From Streptomyces sp. SDr-06 (GTDB taxonomy: Bacteria > Actinomycetota > Actinomycetes > Streptomycetales > Streptomycetaceae), in contig NZ_QOLA01000005.1 in the NCBI RefSeq assembly GCF_003324565.1, positions 62,001-126,000 of the forward strand: DNA of 64,000 nt, in the 5' to 3' direction. Every line of letters starts with the position of its first letter. Positions within the stretch are counted from its first letter, which is position 1. Positions 53,366-61,022 of this stretch are shown here, one piece after another. Made by a program: the position numbers and the translations under genes. The notes under the pieces were generated by a model. The model was not told the DNA's origin, made no database searches, and saw only the letters and a program-made list of their open reading frames with translations.

Positions 53366-54481
53366 TCAGACGCGGGCGGCGGCGCGACGGCGCAGCGCCA
53401 CGTAGCCGCCGGCCGCGACGACCGCGAGACCCGCGCCGCCCGCGACCAGCGCGGTCGTGTCGTCACCGGACTGCTTGATCTCGGCACCGGCCGCGACGGC
53501 GCCCTGGGGCACGACGGTGGTCTGACCGCCGTTCTGGGTGGGCGCGTTGGCGGGGGTGGCCGTGGCGAGGCCGGTGGCGGCGGTGCCGCTCGCGCAGCCG
53601 GCCGGGAGCTTCGGGAAGGCGGTGTAGGCGTACGGGGCGCCGCCGCCCTGGGTGCGCTGGCCGAGCCTGGGTGCGGTGGTGCCCGCGTTGTCGATGCGGA
53701 GGCCCGCGGCGCCGTTGACCGGCGAGGCGCTGTCGGCGGAGCCGAGCGTGGCGAAAGAGCTGTCGCGCAGCACGGCCTTGGGGCCCTGGGGGCTGTTGGT
53801 GAGCTTCACCGACATCCCGTCCCGGAAGACGCTGGGCACGACCTCGGTCACGGTGCAGCCGGAGCGTCCGCTGATGTACTCCGACTTCACCTTGCCCGTA
53901 CCGGAGTTGAGGGTGACGTGCATGCCGTGGACGTACGCGTCGACGTCGTGGTCCGCGCTCTCGGTCTCCATGATCTCGACGACCTTGCCGTCGGTGAGGA
54001 ACTCGGCGCGGTAGTGGTTGGTCGCGAACCGGTGCACCGCGAGCGTCTCGCCGTTGACCAGCTTGTACGTGGCGTCGCCCGGGTCGGTGCAGGTCTTGGG
54101 CAGCGCCGGGAAGTCCTGCGACTTCCAGGGGGCGTCGCCGCCCTGGCTGCGCTGGAAGAAGACGGCCTTGCCGCCGGTGCCGGCCGTGAGCCTGATGCCG
54201 GCGCTCAGGTCAGTGGGGTGGGCCCGGTCGACGCTTGCGACGACGGTGCCCTGGTCGTTGCGCAGCTCCGCCTTCGGGCCGTTCGCCAGGTCGTTGGTGA
54301 GCGTGACGAACAGGTACGGCTGCACCGAGGCGACGTCCTTGGTGACGTGGCAGGGGGTGGCGGAGGAGGTGGCCGAGCCGGCCGGGGTGGCCGCGAAGGC
54401 GGCGGCCGGGGTGAGGAGGGCTCCGGCGAGGGCGGCGGTGGCGATGGCGGCGCGGAGCGGGGTGCGGGCGTAGGTCGACAT
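53366..54481 (-). CDS. Secreted two-repeat protein, candidate sortase F substrate
   Basis: 371 residues. Signal peptide (about 1-34, ending AFAA), then two similar domains of about 110 residues (CHVTKDVASVQPYLFVTLTN ... FPALPKTC and CTVTEVVPSVFRDGMSVKLT ... FPKLPAGC), each closed by a cysteine pair. Then a Thr/Ala/Gln linker, IKQSGDDTT, a hydrophobic helix (LVAGGAGLAVVAAGGYVAL) and RRRAAARV. The end has the form of a sorting signal but with no LPXTG-like pentapeptide. ATG 54481 has GGAG 6 nt upstream. The domain family is not recognised. Confidence 0.8.
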   Translation of the reverse strand: MSTYARTPLRAAIATAALAGALLTPAAAFAATPAGSATSSATPCHVTKDVASVQPYLFVTLTNDLANGPKAELRNDQGTVVASVDRAHPTDLSAGIRLTAGTGGKAVFFQRSQGGDAPWKSQDFPALPKTCTDPGDATYKLVNGETLAVHRFATNHYRAEFLTDGKVVEIMETESADHDVDAYVHGMHVTLNSGTGKVKSEYISGRSGCTVTEVVPSVFRDGMSVKLTNSPQGPKAVLRDSSFATLGSADSASPVNGAAGLRIDNAGTTAPRLGQRTQGGGAPYAYTAFPKLPAGCASGTAATGLATATPANAPTQNGGQTTVVPQGAVAAGAEIKQSGDDTTALVAGGAGLAVVAAGGYVALRRRAAARV

Positions 54482-54684
54482 GAACGACTCCATGAAACAG
54501 GGCGGCCTGGTGGCCGGAAGGGATGAGGAGGGAGAGGTTGCATGCCGCCTCCTCTGCCGGGTGGGGCCGTTGAGGCTGGGCGGGGCTGCAAGAAGAAATC
54601 TATGGATCACCTGTCCGAGAAGCGTCCGCTCCATGTCACGGGCCCGTGACAGAGCTCACCCCCGACCACCTGCGCCGCGAGGGC

Positions 54685-54714
54685 TGTACAGGCAGCTACG
54701 CGCGTAGATATGCT
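54685..54714 (+). promoter_or_regulatory. deoC promoter with the shared CTACGCGCGTAG operator
   Basis: TATGCT (54709-54714) lies 6 nt before GTG 54721, the leaderless layout, and TGTACA (54685-54690) is a possible -35 at 18 bp. The palindrome CTACGCGCGTAG (54696-54707) fills the spacer. It is identical to the site at the pnp promoter. Confidence 0.75.
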
Positions 54715-54720
54715 CATCTG

Positions 54721-55683
54721 GTGACCATGCCCACCAATGCACCAGCAGCTGCCTTCGCCGACGCGACCGCGTCCGACGGCGCGCTGCGCCGCTTCCTCCA
54801 CGGGCTCCCCGGCATCGACCCGGTGGGCCTGGAAGCGCGCGCCGCGTCCCTCGGCACCCGCTCGATCAAGACCTCGGCCAAGGCGTACGCCATCGACCTG
54901 GCCATTTCGATGATCGACCTGACGACGCTGGAAGGCGCGGACACCCCGGGCAAGGTCCGGGCACTCGCCGCCAAGGCCGTCCACCCCGACCCGACCGACC
55001 GCACCACCCCGCACACCGCCGCCGTCTGCGTCTATCCGGACATGGTGGCCACCGCCAAGGAGGTGCTGAAGGGCTCGGACGTCAAGGTCGCGTCCGTCGC
55101 CACCGCCTTCCCGGCGGGCCGCGCGGCCCTGCCGGTCAAGCTCGCGGACGTACGGGACGCGGTCGAGGCCGGCGCCGACGAGATCGACATGGTGATCGAC
55201 CGGGGCGCGTTCCTCGCCGGTCACTACCTGAAGGTCTACGAGGAGATCGCGGCCGTCCGCGCCGAGTGCGGCGACCGGGCCCGCCTCAAGGTCATCTTCG
55301 AGACCGACGAGCTGTCGACGTACGACAACATCCGCCGCGCCAGCTGGCTCGGCATGATGGGCGGCGCCGACTTCATCAAGACCTCCACGGGCAAGGTGGC
55401 CGTGAACGCCACGCCGCCCAACACCCTGGTGCTGCTCGAAGCCGTACGCGACTTCCGCGCCCAGACCGGGATCCAGGTCGGCGTGAAGCCGGCCGGCGGC
55501 ATCCGCTCCACCAAGGACGCGGTGAAGTTCCTGGTCCTGGTCAACGAGACGGTGGGCGAGGACTGGCTGGACGACAACTGGTTCCGCTTCGGCGCCTCCT
55601 CGCTGCTCAACGACTTGCTGATGCAGCGTCAGAAGCTGGCGACCGGCCGCTACTCCGGCCCCGACTACGTGACGGTGGACTGA
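54721..55683 (+). CDS. deoC: Deoxyribose-phosphate aldolase
   Basis: 320 residues. Splits 2-deoxyribose-5-phosphate to glyceraldehyde-3-phosphate and acetaldehyde. Conserved parts: EIDMVIDRGAFLAG, then FIKTSTGK and VGVKPAGGIRSTKDA with the Schiff-base and activating lysines. About 90 residues longer at the N-terminus than E. coli DeoC, as in other actinomycetes. GTG 54721 is favoured by the -10 box 6 nt upstream; ATG 54727 is possible. It is followed 5 bp later by an aldehyde dehydrogenase, which can oxidise the acetaldehyde formed. Confidence 0.94.
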   Translation: MTMPTNAPAAAFADATASDGALRRFLHGLPGIDPVGLEARAASLGTRSIKTSAKAYAIDLAISMIDLTTLEGADTPGKVRALAAKAVHPDPTDRTTPHTAAVCVYPDMVATAKEVLKGSDVKVASVATAFPAGRAALPVKLADVRDAVEAGADEIDMVIDRGAFLAGHYLKVYEEIAAVRAECGDRARLKVIFETDELSTYDNIRRASWLGMMGGADFIKTSTGKVAVNATPPNTLVLLEAVRDFRAQTGIQVGVKPAGGIRSTKDAVKFLVLVNETVGEDWLDDNWFRFGASSLLNDLLMQRQKLATGRYSGPDYVTVD

Positions 55684-55688
55684 TCACC

Positions 55689-57125
55689 ATGGCATCCCTG
55701 TTTGAGTACGCACCGGCTCCCGAGTCGCGCTCGGTCGTCGACATCGCGCCGTCCTACGGCCTGTTCATCGACGGCGAGTTCACCGAGGCCGCCGACGGCA
55801 AGGTCTTCAAGACCGTCTCGCCGTCCACCGAGGAGGTCCTGTCCGAGGTCGCCCGGGCGGGCGCCGAGGACGTGGACCGCGCCGTGAAGGCCGCGCGCCG
55901 GGCGTTCGAGAAGTGGTCGGCGCTGCCCGGCTCCGAGCGCGCCAAGTACCTGTTCCGCATCGCCCGGATCATCCAGGAGCGCAGCCGCGAGCTGGCCGTC
56001 CTGGAGACCCTGGACAACGGCAAGCCGATCAAGGAGACCCGCGACGCGGACCTCCCGCTGGTCGCCGCGCACTTCTTCTACTACGCGGGCTGGGCCGACA
56101 AGCTCGACCACGCCGGGTTCGGAGCGAATCCGCGTCCGCTGGGCGTCGCGGGCCAGGTCATCCCGTGGAACTTCCCGCTCCTGATGCTGGCGTGGAAGAT
56201 CGCCCCGGCGCTGGCGACCGGCAACACGGTCGTCCTCAAGCCCGCCGAGACGACCCCCCTGTCCGCTCTGTTCTTCGCGGACGTCTGCCGCCAGGCGGGC
56301 CTGCCCAAGGGCGTCGTCAACATCCTCACCGGGTACGGCGACGCGGGCGCGGCCCTGGTCGAGCACCCCGACGTCAACAAGGTCGCCTTCACCGGCTCGA
56401 CCGCCGTCGGCAAGGCCATCGCCCGCTCGGTGGCGGGCACCTCGAAGAAGGTCACCCTGGAGCTGGGCGGCAAGGGCGCCAACATCGTCTTCGACGACGC
56501 CCCCATCGACCAGGCCGTCGAGGGCATCGTCACCGGCATCTTCTTCAACCAGGGCCAGGTCTGCTGCGCGGGCTCGCGCCTGCTCGTCCAGGAGTCGATC
56601 CAGGACGAGCTGCTCGACTCGCTCAAGCGCCGCCTGTCCACGCTGCGCCTGGGCGACCCGCTGGACAAGAACACCGACATCGGCGCCATCAACTCGGCCG
56701 AGCAGCTCGCCCGGATCACCGCGCTCACCGAGACCGGTGAGGCGGAGGGCGCCGAGCGCTGGTCCGCCCCCTGCGAACTGCCCTCGGCGGGCTACTGGTT
56801 CGCGCCGACGCTCTTCACCAACGTCACCCAGGCGCACACCATCGCCCGCGACGAGATCTTCGGCCCGGTCCTGTCGGTGCTGAGCTTCCGCACGCCGGAC
56901 GAGGCCGTCGCCAAGGCCAACAACAGCCAGTACGGCCTGTCCGCCGGCATCTGGACGGAGAAGGGCTCGCGCATCCTCGCGGTCGCGAACAAGCTCCGCG
57001 CCGGAGTCGTCTGGGCCAACACGTTCAACAAGTTCGACCCGACCTCGCCGTTCGGCGGCTACAAGGAGTCGGGCTTCGGCCGCGAGGGCGGCCGGCACGG
57101 TCTGGAGGGCTACCTCGATGTCTGA
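55689..57125 (+). CDS. NAD-dependent aldehyde dehydrogenase
   Basis: 478 residues, full-length class. Catalytic glutamate in VTLELGGKGAN (E258), cysteine in FFNQGQVCCAG (C292), NAD loop FTGSTAVGK near 235 and the oxyanion Asn in VIPWNFPLL (N161). Its place right after deoC suggests it removes acetaldehyde from deoxyribose breakdown, giving acetate. Start ATG 55689. The next gene overlaps its end by 8 bp and encodes a shortened homologue. Confidence 0.92.
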   Translation: MASLFEYAPAPESRSVVDIAPSYGLFIDGEFTEAADGKVFKTVSPSTEEVLSEVARAGAEDVDRAVKAARRAFEKWSALPGSERAKYLFRIARIIQERSRELAVLETLDNGKPIKETRDADLPLVAAHFFYYAGWADKLDHAGFGANPRPLGVAGQVIPWNFPLLMLAWKIAPALATGNTVVLKPAETTPLSALFFADVCRQAGLPKGVVNILTGYGDAGAALVEHPDVNKVAFTGSTAVGKAIARSVAGTSKKVTLELGGKGANIVFDDAPIDQAVEGIVTGIFFNQGQVCCAGSRLLVQESIQDELLDSLKRRLSTLRLGDPLDKNTDIGAINSAEQLARITALTETGEAEGAERWSAPCELPSAGYWFAPTLFTNVTQAHTIARDEIFGPVLSVLSFRTPDEAVAKANNSQYGLSAGIWTEKGSRILAVANKLRAGVVWANTFNKFDPTSPFGGYKESGFGREGGRHGLEGYLDV

Positions 57126-58011
57126 TTCCCCGGCACGACTGAGTGTCTTCAAGACCTACAAGCTGTACGTGGGCGGGAAGTTCCCGCGTTCCGAGAGCGG
57201 CCGGGTGTACGAGGTGACCGACTCCAAGGGCAAGTGGCTGGCCAACGCACCCCTCTCGTCCCGCAAGGACGCGCGGGACGCGGTCGTCGCGGCCCGCAAG
57301 GCGTTCGGCGGCTGGTCGGGCGCGACCGCGTACAACCGGGGCCAGATCCTCTACCGCGTCGCCGAGATGCTGGAGGGCCGCAAGGACCAGTTCGTCCGCG
57401 AGGTCGCCGAGGCCGAGGGGCTCTCGAAGTCCAAGGCCGCCGCGGTCGTGGACGCGGCCATCGACCGCTGGGTCTGGTACGCGGGCTGGACCGACAAGAT
57501 CGGCCAGGTCGTGGGCGGGGCGAACCCGGTCGCGGGCCCGTTCTTCAACCTCTCCACCCCCGAGCCGACCGGCGTCGTGACGGTGCTCGCCCCGCAGGAG
57601 TCGTCCTTCCTGGGCCTGGTCTCGGTCATCGCCCCCGTCATCGCGACCGGCAACACCGTGGTCGTCGTCGCGTCCGAGAAGGCGCCGCTCCCGGCGCTCT
57701 CGCTCGGTGAGGTGCTCGCCACCTCCGACCTGCCGGGCGGCGTGGTCAACGTGCTGTCCGGCAGGACGGCCGAGATCGCGGCGCCGCTCGCCGCGCACCA
57801 GGACGTCAACGCGATCGACCTGACGGGCGCGGACGCCGACTTGGCGCGCGAGCTGGAGATCGCGGCGGCAGACAACCTCAAGCGCGTGGTGCGCGCCAAG
57901 GCCGTGGACTTCACCGCGGACCCGGGCACCGAGCGCCTGACCGCGTTCCTGGAGACCAAGACGGTCTGGCACCCCACGGGTTCCCTGGGCGCGTCCGGCT
58001 CCGCCTACTGA
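57118..58011 (+). CDS. Truncated aldehyde dehydrogenase homologue, probably catalytically inactive
   Basis: 297 residues. It aligns with the N-terminal 60 percent of aldehyde dehydrogenases (KLYVGGKFPRSESGRVYEV, ATAYNRGQILYRVAEMLEGR, VIAPVIATGNTVVVVASEKA). It ends before the region of the catalytic cysteine, and the ELGGK glutamate motif is replaced by divergent sequence (DLTGADADLAREL). No frameshift or downstream remnant is seen, so this looks like a conserved short form, not decay. ATG 57118 overlaps the full-length gene by 8 bp, so the two products are coupled and may form a mixed complex. Confidence 0.85.
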   Translation: MSDSPARLSVFKTYKLYVGGKFPRSESGRVYEVTDSKGKWLANAPLSSRKDARDAVVAARKAFGGWSGATAYNRGQILYRVAEMLEGRKDQFVREVAEAEGLSKSKAAAVVDAAIDRWVWYAGWTDKIGQVVGGANPVAGPFFNLSTPEPTGVVTVLAPQESSFLGLVSVIAPVIATGNTVVVVASEKAPLPALSLGEVLATSDLPGGVVNVLSGRTAEIAAPLAAHQDVNAIDLTGADADLARELEIAAADNLKRVVRAKAVDFTADPGTERLTAFLETKTVWHPTGSLGASGSAY

Positions 58012-58016
58012 GCCGC

Positions 58017-58057
58017 GCGAGGGGCCCCGCCGTCGAGTGGACGGCGGGGCCCCTCGC
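58017..58057. terminator. Perfect 18-bp terminator after the aldehyde dehydrogenase pair
   Basis: Arms 58017-58034 and 58040-58057 are exact complements with loop GAGTG. It serves the deoC operon and the convergent secreted-protein gene. Confidence 0.9.
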
Positions 58058-58066
58058 ATGCGCCCG

Positions 58067-58516
58067 TCAGCCCGGCAGCAGCCGTGCCGCCGCGTCGACG
58101 AGCGGCAGGTCCTTGAGGGCGCCGCCGCTGGTCAGCGGGCTCGTGGCCATCGCCGTCGACACCGGCTTGAAGTCGGCCACCTGGGTGCCCACGCCGTTGG
58201 TCAGCGGATCGACCCCGGTGTTGGCCAGCGGGTCCAGGCGCAGCCCCTTGGCGGGGCCGATCGCGTGGCCGACCGCTCCGGTCAGCCCGTCCGCGGCGGC
58301 CGCGAGGTCGGTGGCCGTCGCGCTCGGGCCCACCGCGGGCGCGGGGGCCGCCGGCGCGGCCTGGGCGGCCGATCCCGCGCCGACCAGGGCCGCGCCGGCC
58401 GCCGTGACGGTGAGCCCGGCCCGCAGCAGCGCCCGGCGGCGCCGGTTCCTGGCGGGTTCGGGGGCCTCGTGCTGTCCCATGGGATCCCACTCACTCTCGT
58501 ACGAAGGATGCGTCAT
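58067..58516 (-). CDS. Small secreted protein of unknown function
   Basis: 149 residues from ATG 58516; ATG 58480 is an alternative start. A basic RNRRRRALLR leads to a signal peptide (AGLTVTAAGAALVGAGSAAQ, cut near AQA), possibly Tat-like. The mature part is Ala/Gly-rich with short amphipathic segments (LAAAADGLTGAVGHAIGPAK) and no cysteine. No family recognised. It is divergent from the uridine kinase-like gene. Confidence 0.7.
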   Translation of the reverse strand: MTHPSYESEWDPMGQHEAPEPARNRRRRALLRAGLTVTAAGAALVGAGSAAQAAPAAPAPAVGPSATATDLAAAADGLTGAVGHAIGPAKGLRLDPLANTGVDPLTNGVGTQVADFKPVSTAMATSPLTSGGALKDLPLVDAAARLLPG

Positions 58517-58612
58517 CGCGCGGTCACGAAGCGTAGTTGAGATGTGATGCTGGATACCAACGGCCTCCCCGGGGGGTACCACTCCCGGGTGCATGGCCCA
58601 CACTGGTGTCCC

Positions 58613-59242
58613 GTGAGTTCATCTGCCATTCCGACGCGCGTCGTCCTGCTCTCGGGGCCCTCCGGCTCCGGCAAGTCGTCCCTCGCCGCCCGCACGGACC
58701 TGCCCGTGCTGCGCCTCGACGACTTCTACAAAGAAGGTGACGACCCGACCCTGCCGCTGGTGGCGGGCAGTTCGGACATCGACTGGGACTCCCCGCTGTC
58801 CTGGGACGCGGACGCCGCGATCAGGGCCATCACCGACCTGTGCCGCACGGGCCGCACCGCGGTGCCGGTCTACTCGATCGCGACGAGTTCCATCACCGGC
58901 ACCACCGCGCTCGGCATCGACCGCACCCCGCTGTTCATCGCGGAGGGCATCTTCGCCGCCGACATCGTGGCCCGCTGCCAGGAGCTCGGGGTGCTTGCCG
59001 ACGCGATCTGCCTGCGGGGCCGGCCCTCCACCACCTTCCGCCGCAGGCTGCTGCGCGACCTCAAGGAGGGCCGCAAGTCGGTGGCGTTCCTGCTGCGGCG
59101 CGGCTGGCGGCTGATGCGCGCCGAGCGTGCGATCGTCGCCCGCCAGACCGCGCTCGGCGCCCACCCCTGCGGCAAGGAGGAGGCGCTCGGCCGGATCGCG
59201 GGCGCGGCGGCCGGACGCTGCCGCACGGCCGCCGCGGCCTGA
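58613..59242 (+). CDS. Uridine kinase-like P-loop protein
   Basis: 209 residues. Walker A GPSGSGKSSLAA near 18, then LPVLRLDDFYKEGDDPTLP and DIDWDSPLSWD as in uridine kinase/PRK enzymes, and VYSIATSSITG for the nucleoside site. It would phosphorylate uridine or a related compound in salvage. GTG 58613 has no ribosome site, and the gene may be leaderless. It is somewhat divergent from E. coli Udk, so the substrate is not sure. Confidence 0.82.
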   Translation: MSSSAIPTRVVLLSGPSGSGKSSLAARTDLPVLRLDDFYKEGDDPTLPLVAGSSDIDWDSPLSWDADAAIRAITDLCRTGRTAVPVYSIATSSITGTTALGIDRTPLFIAEGIFAADIVARCQELGVLADAICLRGRPSTTFRRRLLRDLKEGRKSVAFLLRRGWRLMRAERAIVARQTALGAHPCGKEEALGRIAGAAAGRCRTAAAA

Positions 59243-59258
59243 GCACGCGCACACAATG

Positions 59259-59287
59259 AAGCGGCGGGGCCGATGGCCCCGCCGCTT
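59259..59287. terminator. Terminator between the kinase and sigQ
   Basis: Perfect 13-bp stem AAGCGGCGGGGCC / GGCCCCGCCGCTT with a 3-nt loop between convergent genes. Confidence 0.85.
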
Positions 59288-59354
59288 CCCCCGTTTCCCC
59301 CGTGGGCGGTCCCCGTGTCCCCCCGTGGACCTCCCGTTCCCCTCCCCCAGACCT

Positions 59355-60113
59355 TCAGGCCACCAACTCGCCGAAGGACTCCTCCTCGTCACGCCCGAAG
59401 CTGAGGACCTCGTCCTCGCGCAGCCGGCGCAGCGAGCGCCAGATGCTGGACTTCACCGTGCCGACACTGATGTCCAGGATTTCCGCGATCTCCGGGTCGG
59501 TACGACCCTCGTAGTAGCGCAGCACCAGCATCGTGCGCTGCAGTTCGGGAAGGCGGGCCAGCGCCTGCCAGAGCACCGCGCGCAGTTCGGTGCCGCGCAT
59601 CGCGTCCGTGTCGCCGGCCGTCTCCGGCAGCTCCTCGGTCGGGTACTCGTTGAGCTTGCGCCGCCGCCAGGCGCTGATGTGCAGGTTGGTCATGGTCCGG
59701 CGCAGGTAGCCGCCGACCGCCGCCTTGTCGCTGATGCGATCCCAGGCCCGGTAGGTGGAGAACAGCGCGCTCTGCAGCAGGTCCTCCGCCTCGTAGCGGT
59801 CGCCGGTCAGGTGGTAGGCGGTCGCGTACAGGGAGGCGCGGCGCTCCTGGACGTAGGCGGTGAACTCCGCCTCCGACAGGCTCTGCCGCTCCCCCGTGAC
59901 CTCCCGGTACGCCGCCCCGCCGCCCTGCGGCCTGTTCCCCGCGGCCGGAACCGCGGAGGTGTCCATCACCGTCATGTACGACGTGTGCTGGCGCCCGGTG
60001 CCGCGAGCGCACCCCCGCCCGCTCACAGCGGCACCGGACTTCTCGGTGCTCCGTACGACGTCGTGGAGACGCGTCACAACTGCGCCGGAGTTGGTGCTGT
60101 GCAGTGCGTTCAT
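59355..60113 (-). CDS. sigQ: ECF sigma factor SigQ (SigE family)
   Basis: 252 residues. After a 70-residue variable start comes region 2 (EFTAYVQERRASLYATAYHL, GDRYEAEDLLQSALFSTYRA) and region 4 (LPELQRTMLVLRYYEGRTDP, EIAEILDISVGTVKSSIWRS). Its place divergent to afsQ1-afsQ2 and the shared AfsQ1 site identify it as SigQ, part of the nitrogen- and antibiotic-related AfsQ regulon in S. coelicolor. ATG 60113 is used; ATG 59975 would still keep both regions. Confidence 0.9.
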   Translation of the reverse strand: MNALHSTNSGAVVTRLHDVVRSTEKSGAAVSGRGCARGTGRQHTSYMTVMDTSAVPAAGNRPQGGGAAYREVTGERQSLSEAEFTAYVQERRASLYATAYHLTGDRYEAEDLLQSALFSTYRAWDRISDKAAVGGYLRRTMTNLHISAWRRRKLNEYPTEELPETAGDTDAMRGTELRAVLWQALARLPELQRTMLVLRYYEGRTDPEIAEILDISVGTVKSSIWRSLRRLREDEVLSFGRDEEESFGELVA

Positions 60114-60207
60114 CTCGCGCCCCCCGTCGGTGGAGTCTGTTTTTCGTGCCGTGCTGGGTTACGAGGAAGAGCTTGCCCGGGCGACTTCATCGAGCTGTCC
60201 GCCGAGT

Positions 60208-60223
60208 GTCACAGGCCTGTCAC
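60208..60223. promoter_or_regulatory. AfsQ1-binding motif between sigQ and afsQ1
   Basis: GTCAC-AGGCCT-GTCAC matches the published AfsQ1 consensus GTNAC-N6-GTNAC exactly. It lies 95 bp from the sigQ start and 82 bp from afsQ1, suited to control of both. Confidence 0.85.
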
Positions 60224-60304
60224 AGCGGCCGCGTCGCACGTGGATGCGGGCCGGGGGCCGGACGGGGGTCGTGCTCCTGTCCCCCATGGGCCAGAATGAC
60301 CTCT

Positions 60305-60982
60305 GTGCCTTTCCTGTTGCTGATCGAGGACGACGACGCCATCCGCACGGCCCTCGAACTCTCCCTGTCCCGCCAGGGCCACCGTGTGGCCACCGCGGCG
60401 ACGGGCGAGGACGGTCTGAAACTGCTGCGTGAGCAGCGGCCGGACCTGATCGTGCTGGACGTGATGCTGCCCGGGATCGACGGTTTCGAGGTGTGCCGCC
60501 GGATCCGGCGCACCGACCAGCTGCCGATCATTTTGCTGACCGCGCGCAACGACGACATCGACGTGGTGGTGGGCCTCGAGTCCGGCGCCGACGACTATGT
60601 GGTCAAGCCGGTCCAGGGGCGGGTCCTCGACGCCCGGATCCGGGCGGTGCTGCGGCGGGGGGAGCGCGAGGCCACCGACTCGGCGGCGTTCGGCAACGTG
60701 GTGATCGACCGGGCCGCGATGACCGTCACCAAGAACGGCGAGGACCTCCAACTCACGCCCACCGAGCTGCGGTTGCTGCTCGAACTGAGCCGCCGCCCCG
60801 GCCAGGCGCTCTCCCGCCAGCAGCTGCTCCGGCTGGTGTGGGAGCACGACTACCTGGGCGACTCCCGCCTCGTCGACGCCTGTGTGCAGCGGCTGCGCGC
60901 CAAGGTCGAGGACGTGCCGTCCTCGCCGACGCTGATCCGTACGGTCCGTGGTGTGGGCTACCGCCTGGACACCCCCTCGTGA
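60305..60982 (+). CDS. afsQ1: Response regulator AfsQ1
   Basis: 225 residues, OmpR family. The receiver domain has the acidic pair EDDDA, the phosphorylated aspartate D52 in VLDVMLPG, and the K of VVKPVQGR. The winged-helix domain ends VRTVRGVGYRLDTPS. GTG 60305 gives the 225-residue length and D52 numbering reported for S. coelicolor AfsQ1; ATG 60296 would add three residues. CAGAAT lies 7 nt before GTG, so the message may be leaderless. It activates antibiotic genes and sigQ. Confidence 0.95.
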   Translation: MPFLLLIEDDDAIRTALELSLSRQGHRVATAATGEDGLKLLREQRPDLIVLDVMLPGIDGFEVCRRIRRTDQLPIILLTARNDDIDVVVGLESGADDYVVKPVQGRVLDARIRAVLRRGEREATDSAAFGNVVIDRAAMTVTKNGEDLQLTPTELRLLLELSRRPGQALSRQQLLRLVWEHDYLGDSRLVDACVQRLRAKVEDVPSSPTLIRTVRGVGYRLDTPS

Positions 60983-61022
60983 ACCTGTCGCACCACCTCC
61001 GCACCTCCGATAAGCAGGGCAT

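Noticed and set aside
57118..58011. Truncated aldehyde dehydrogenase as a pseudogene
   Set aside because: The frame is open, has typical codon use, starts by coupling to the upstream gene, and is followed at once by a strong terminator with no remnant of a lost 3' half.
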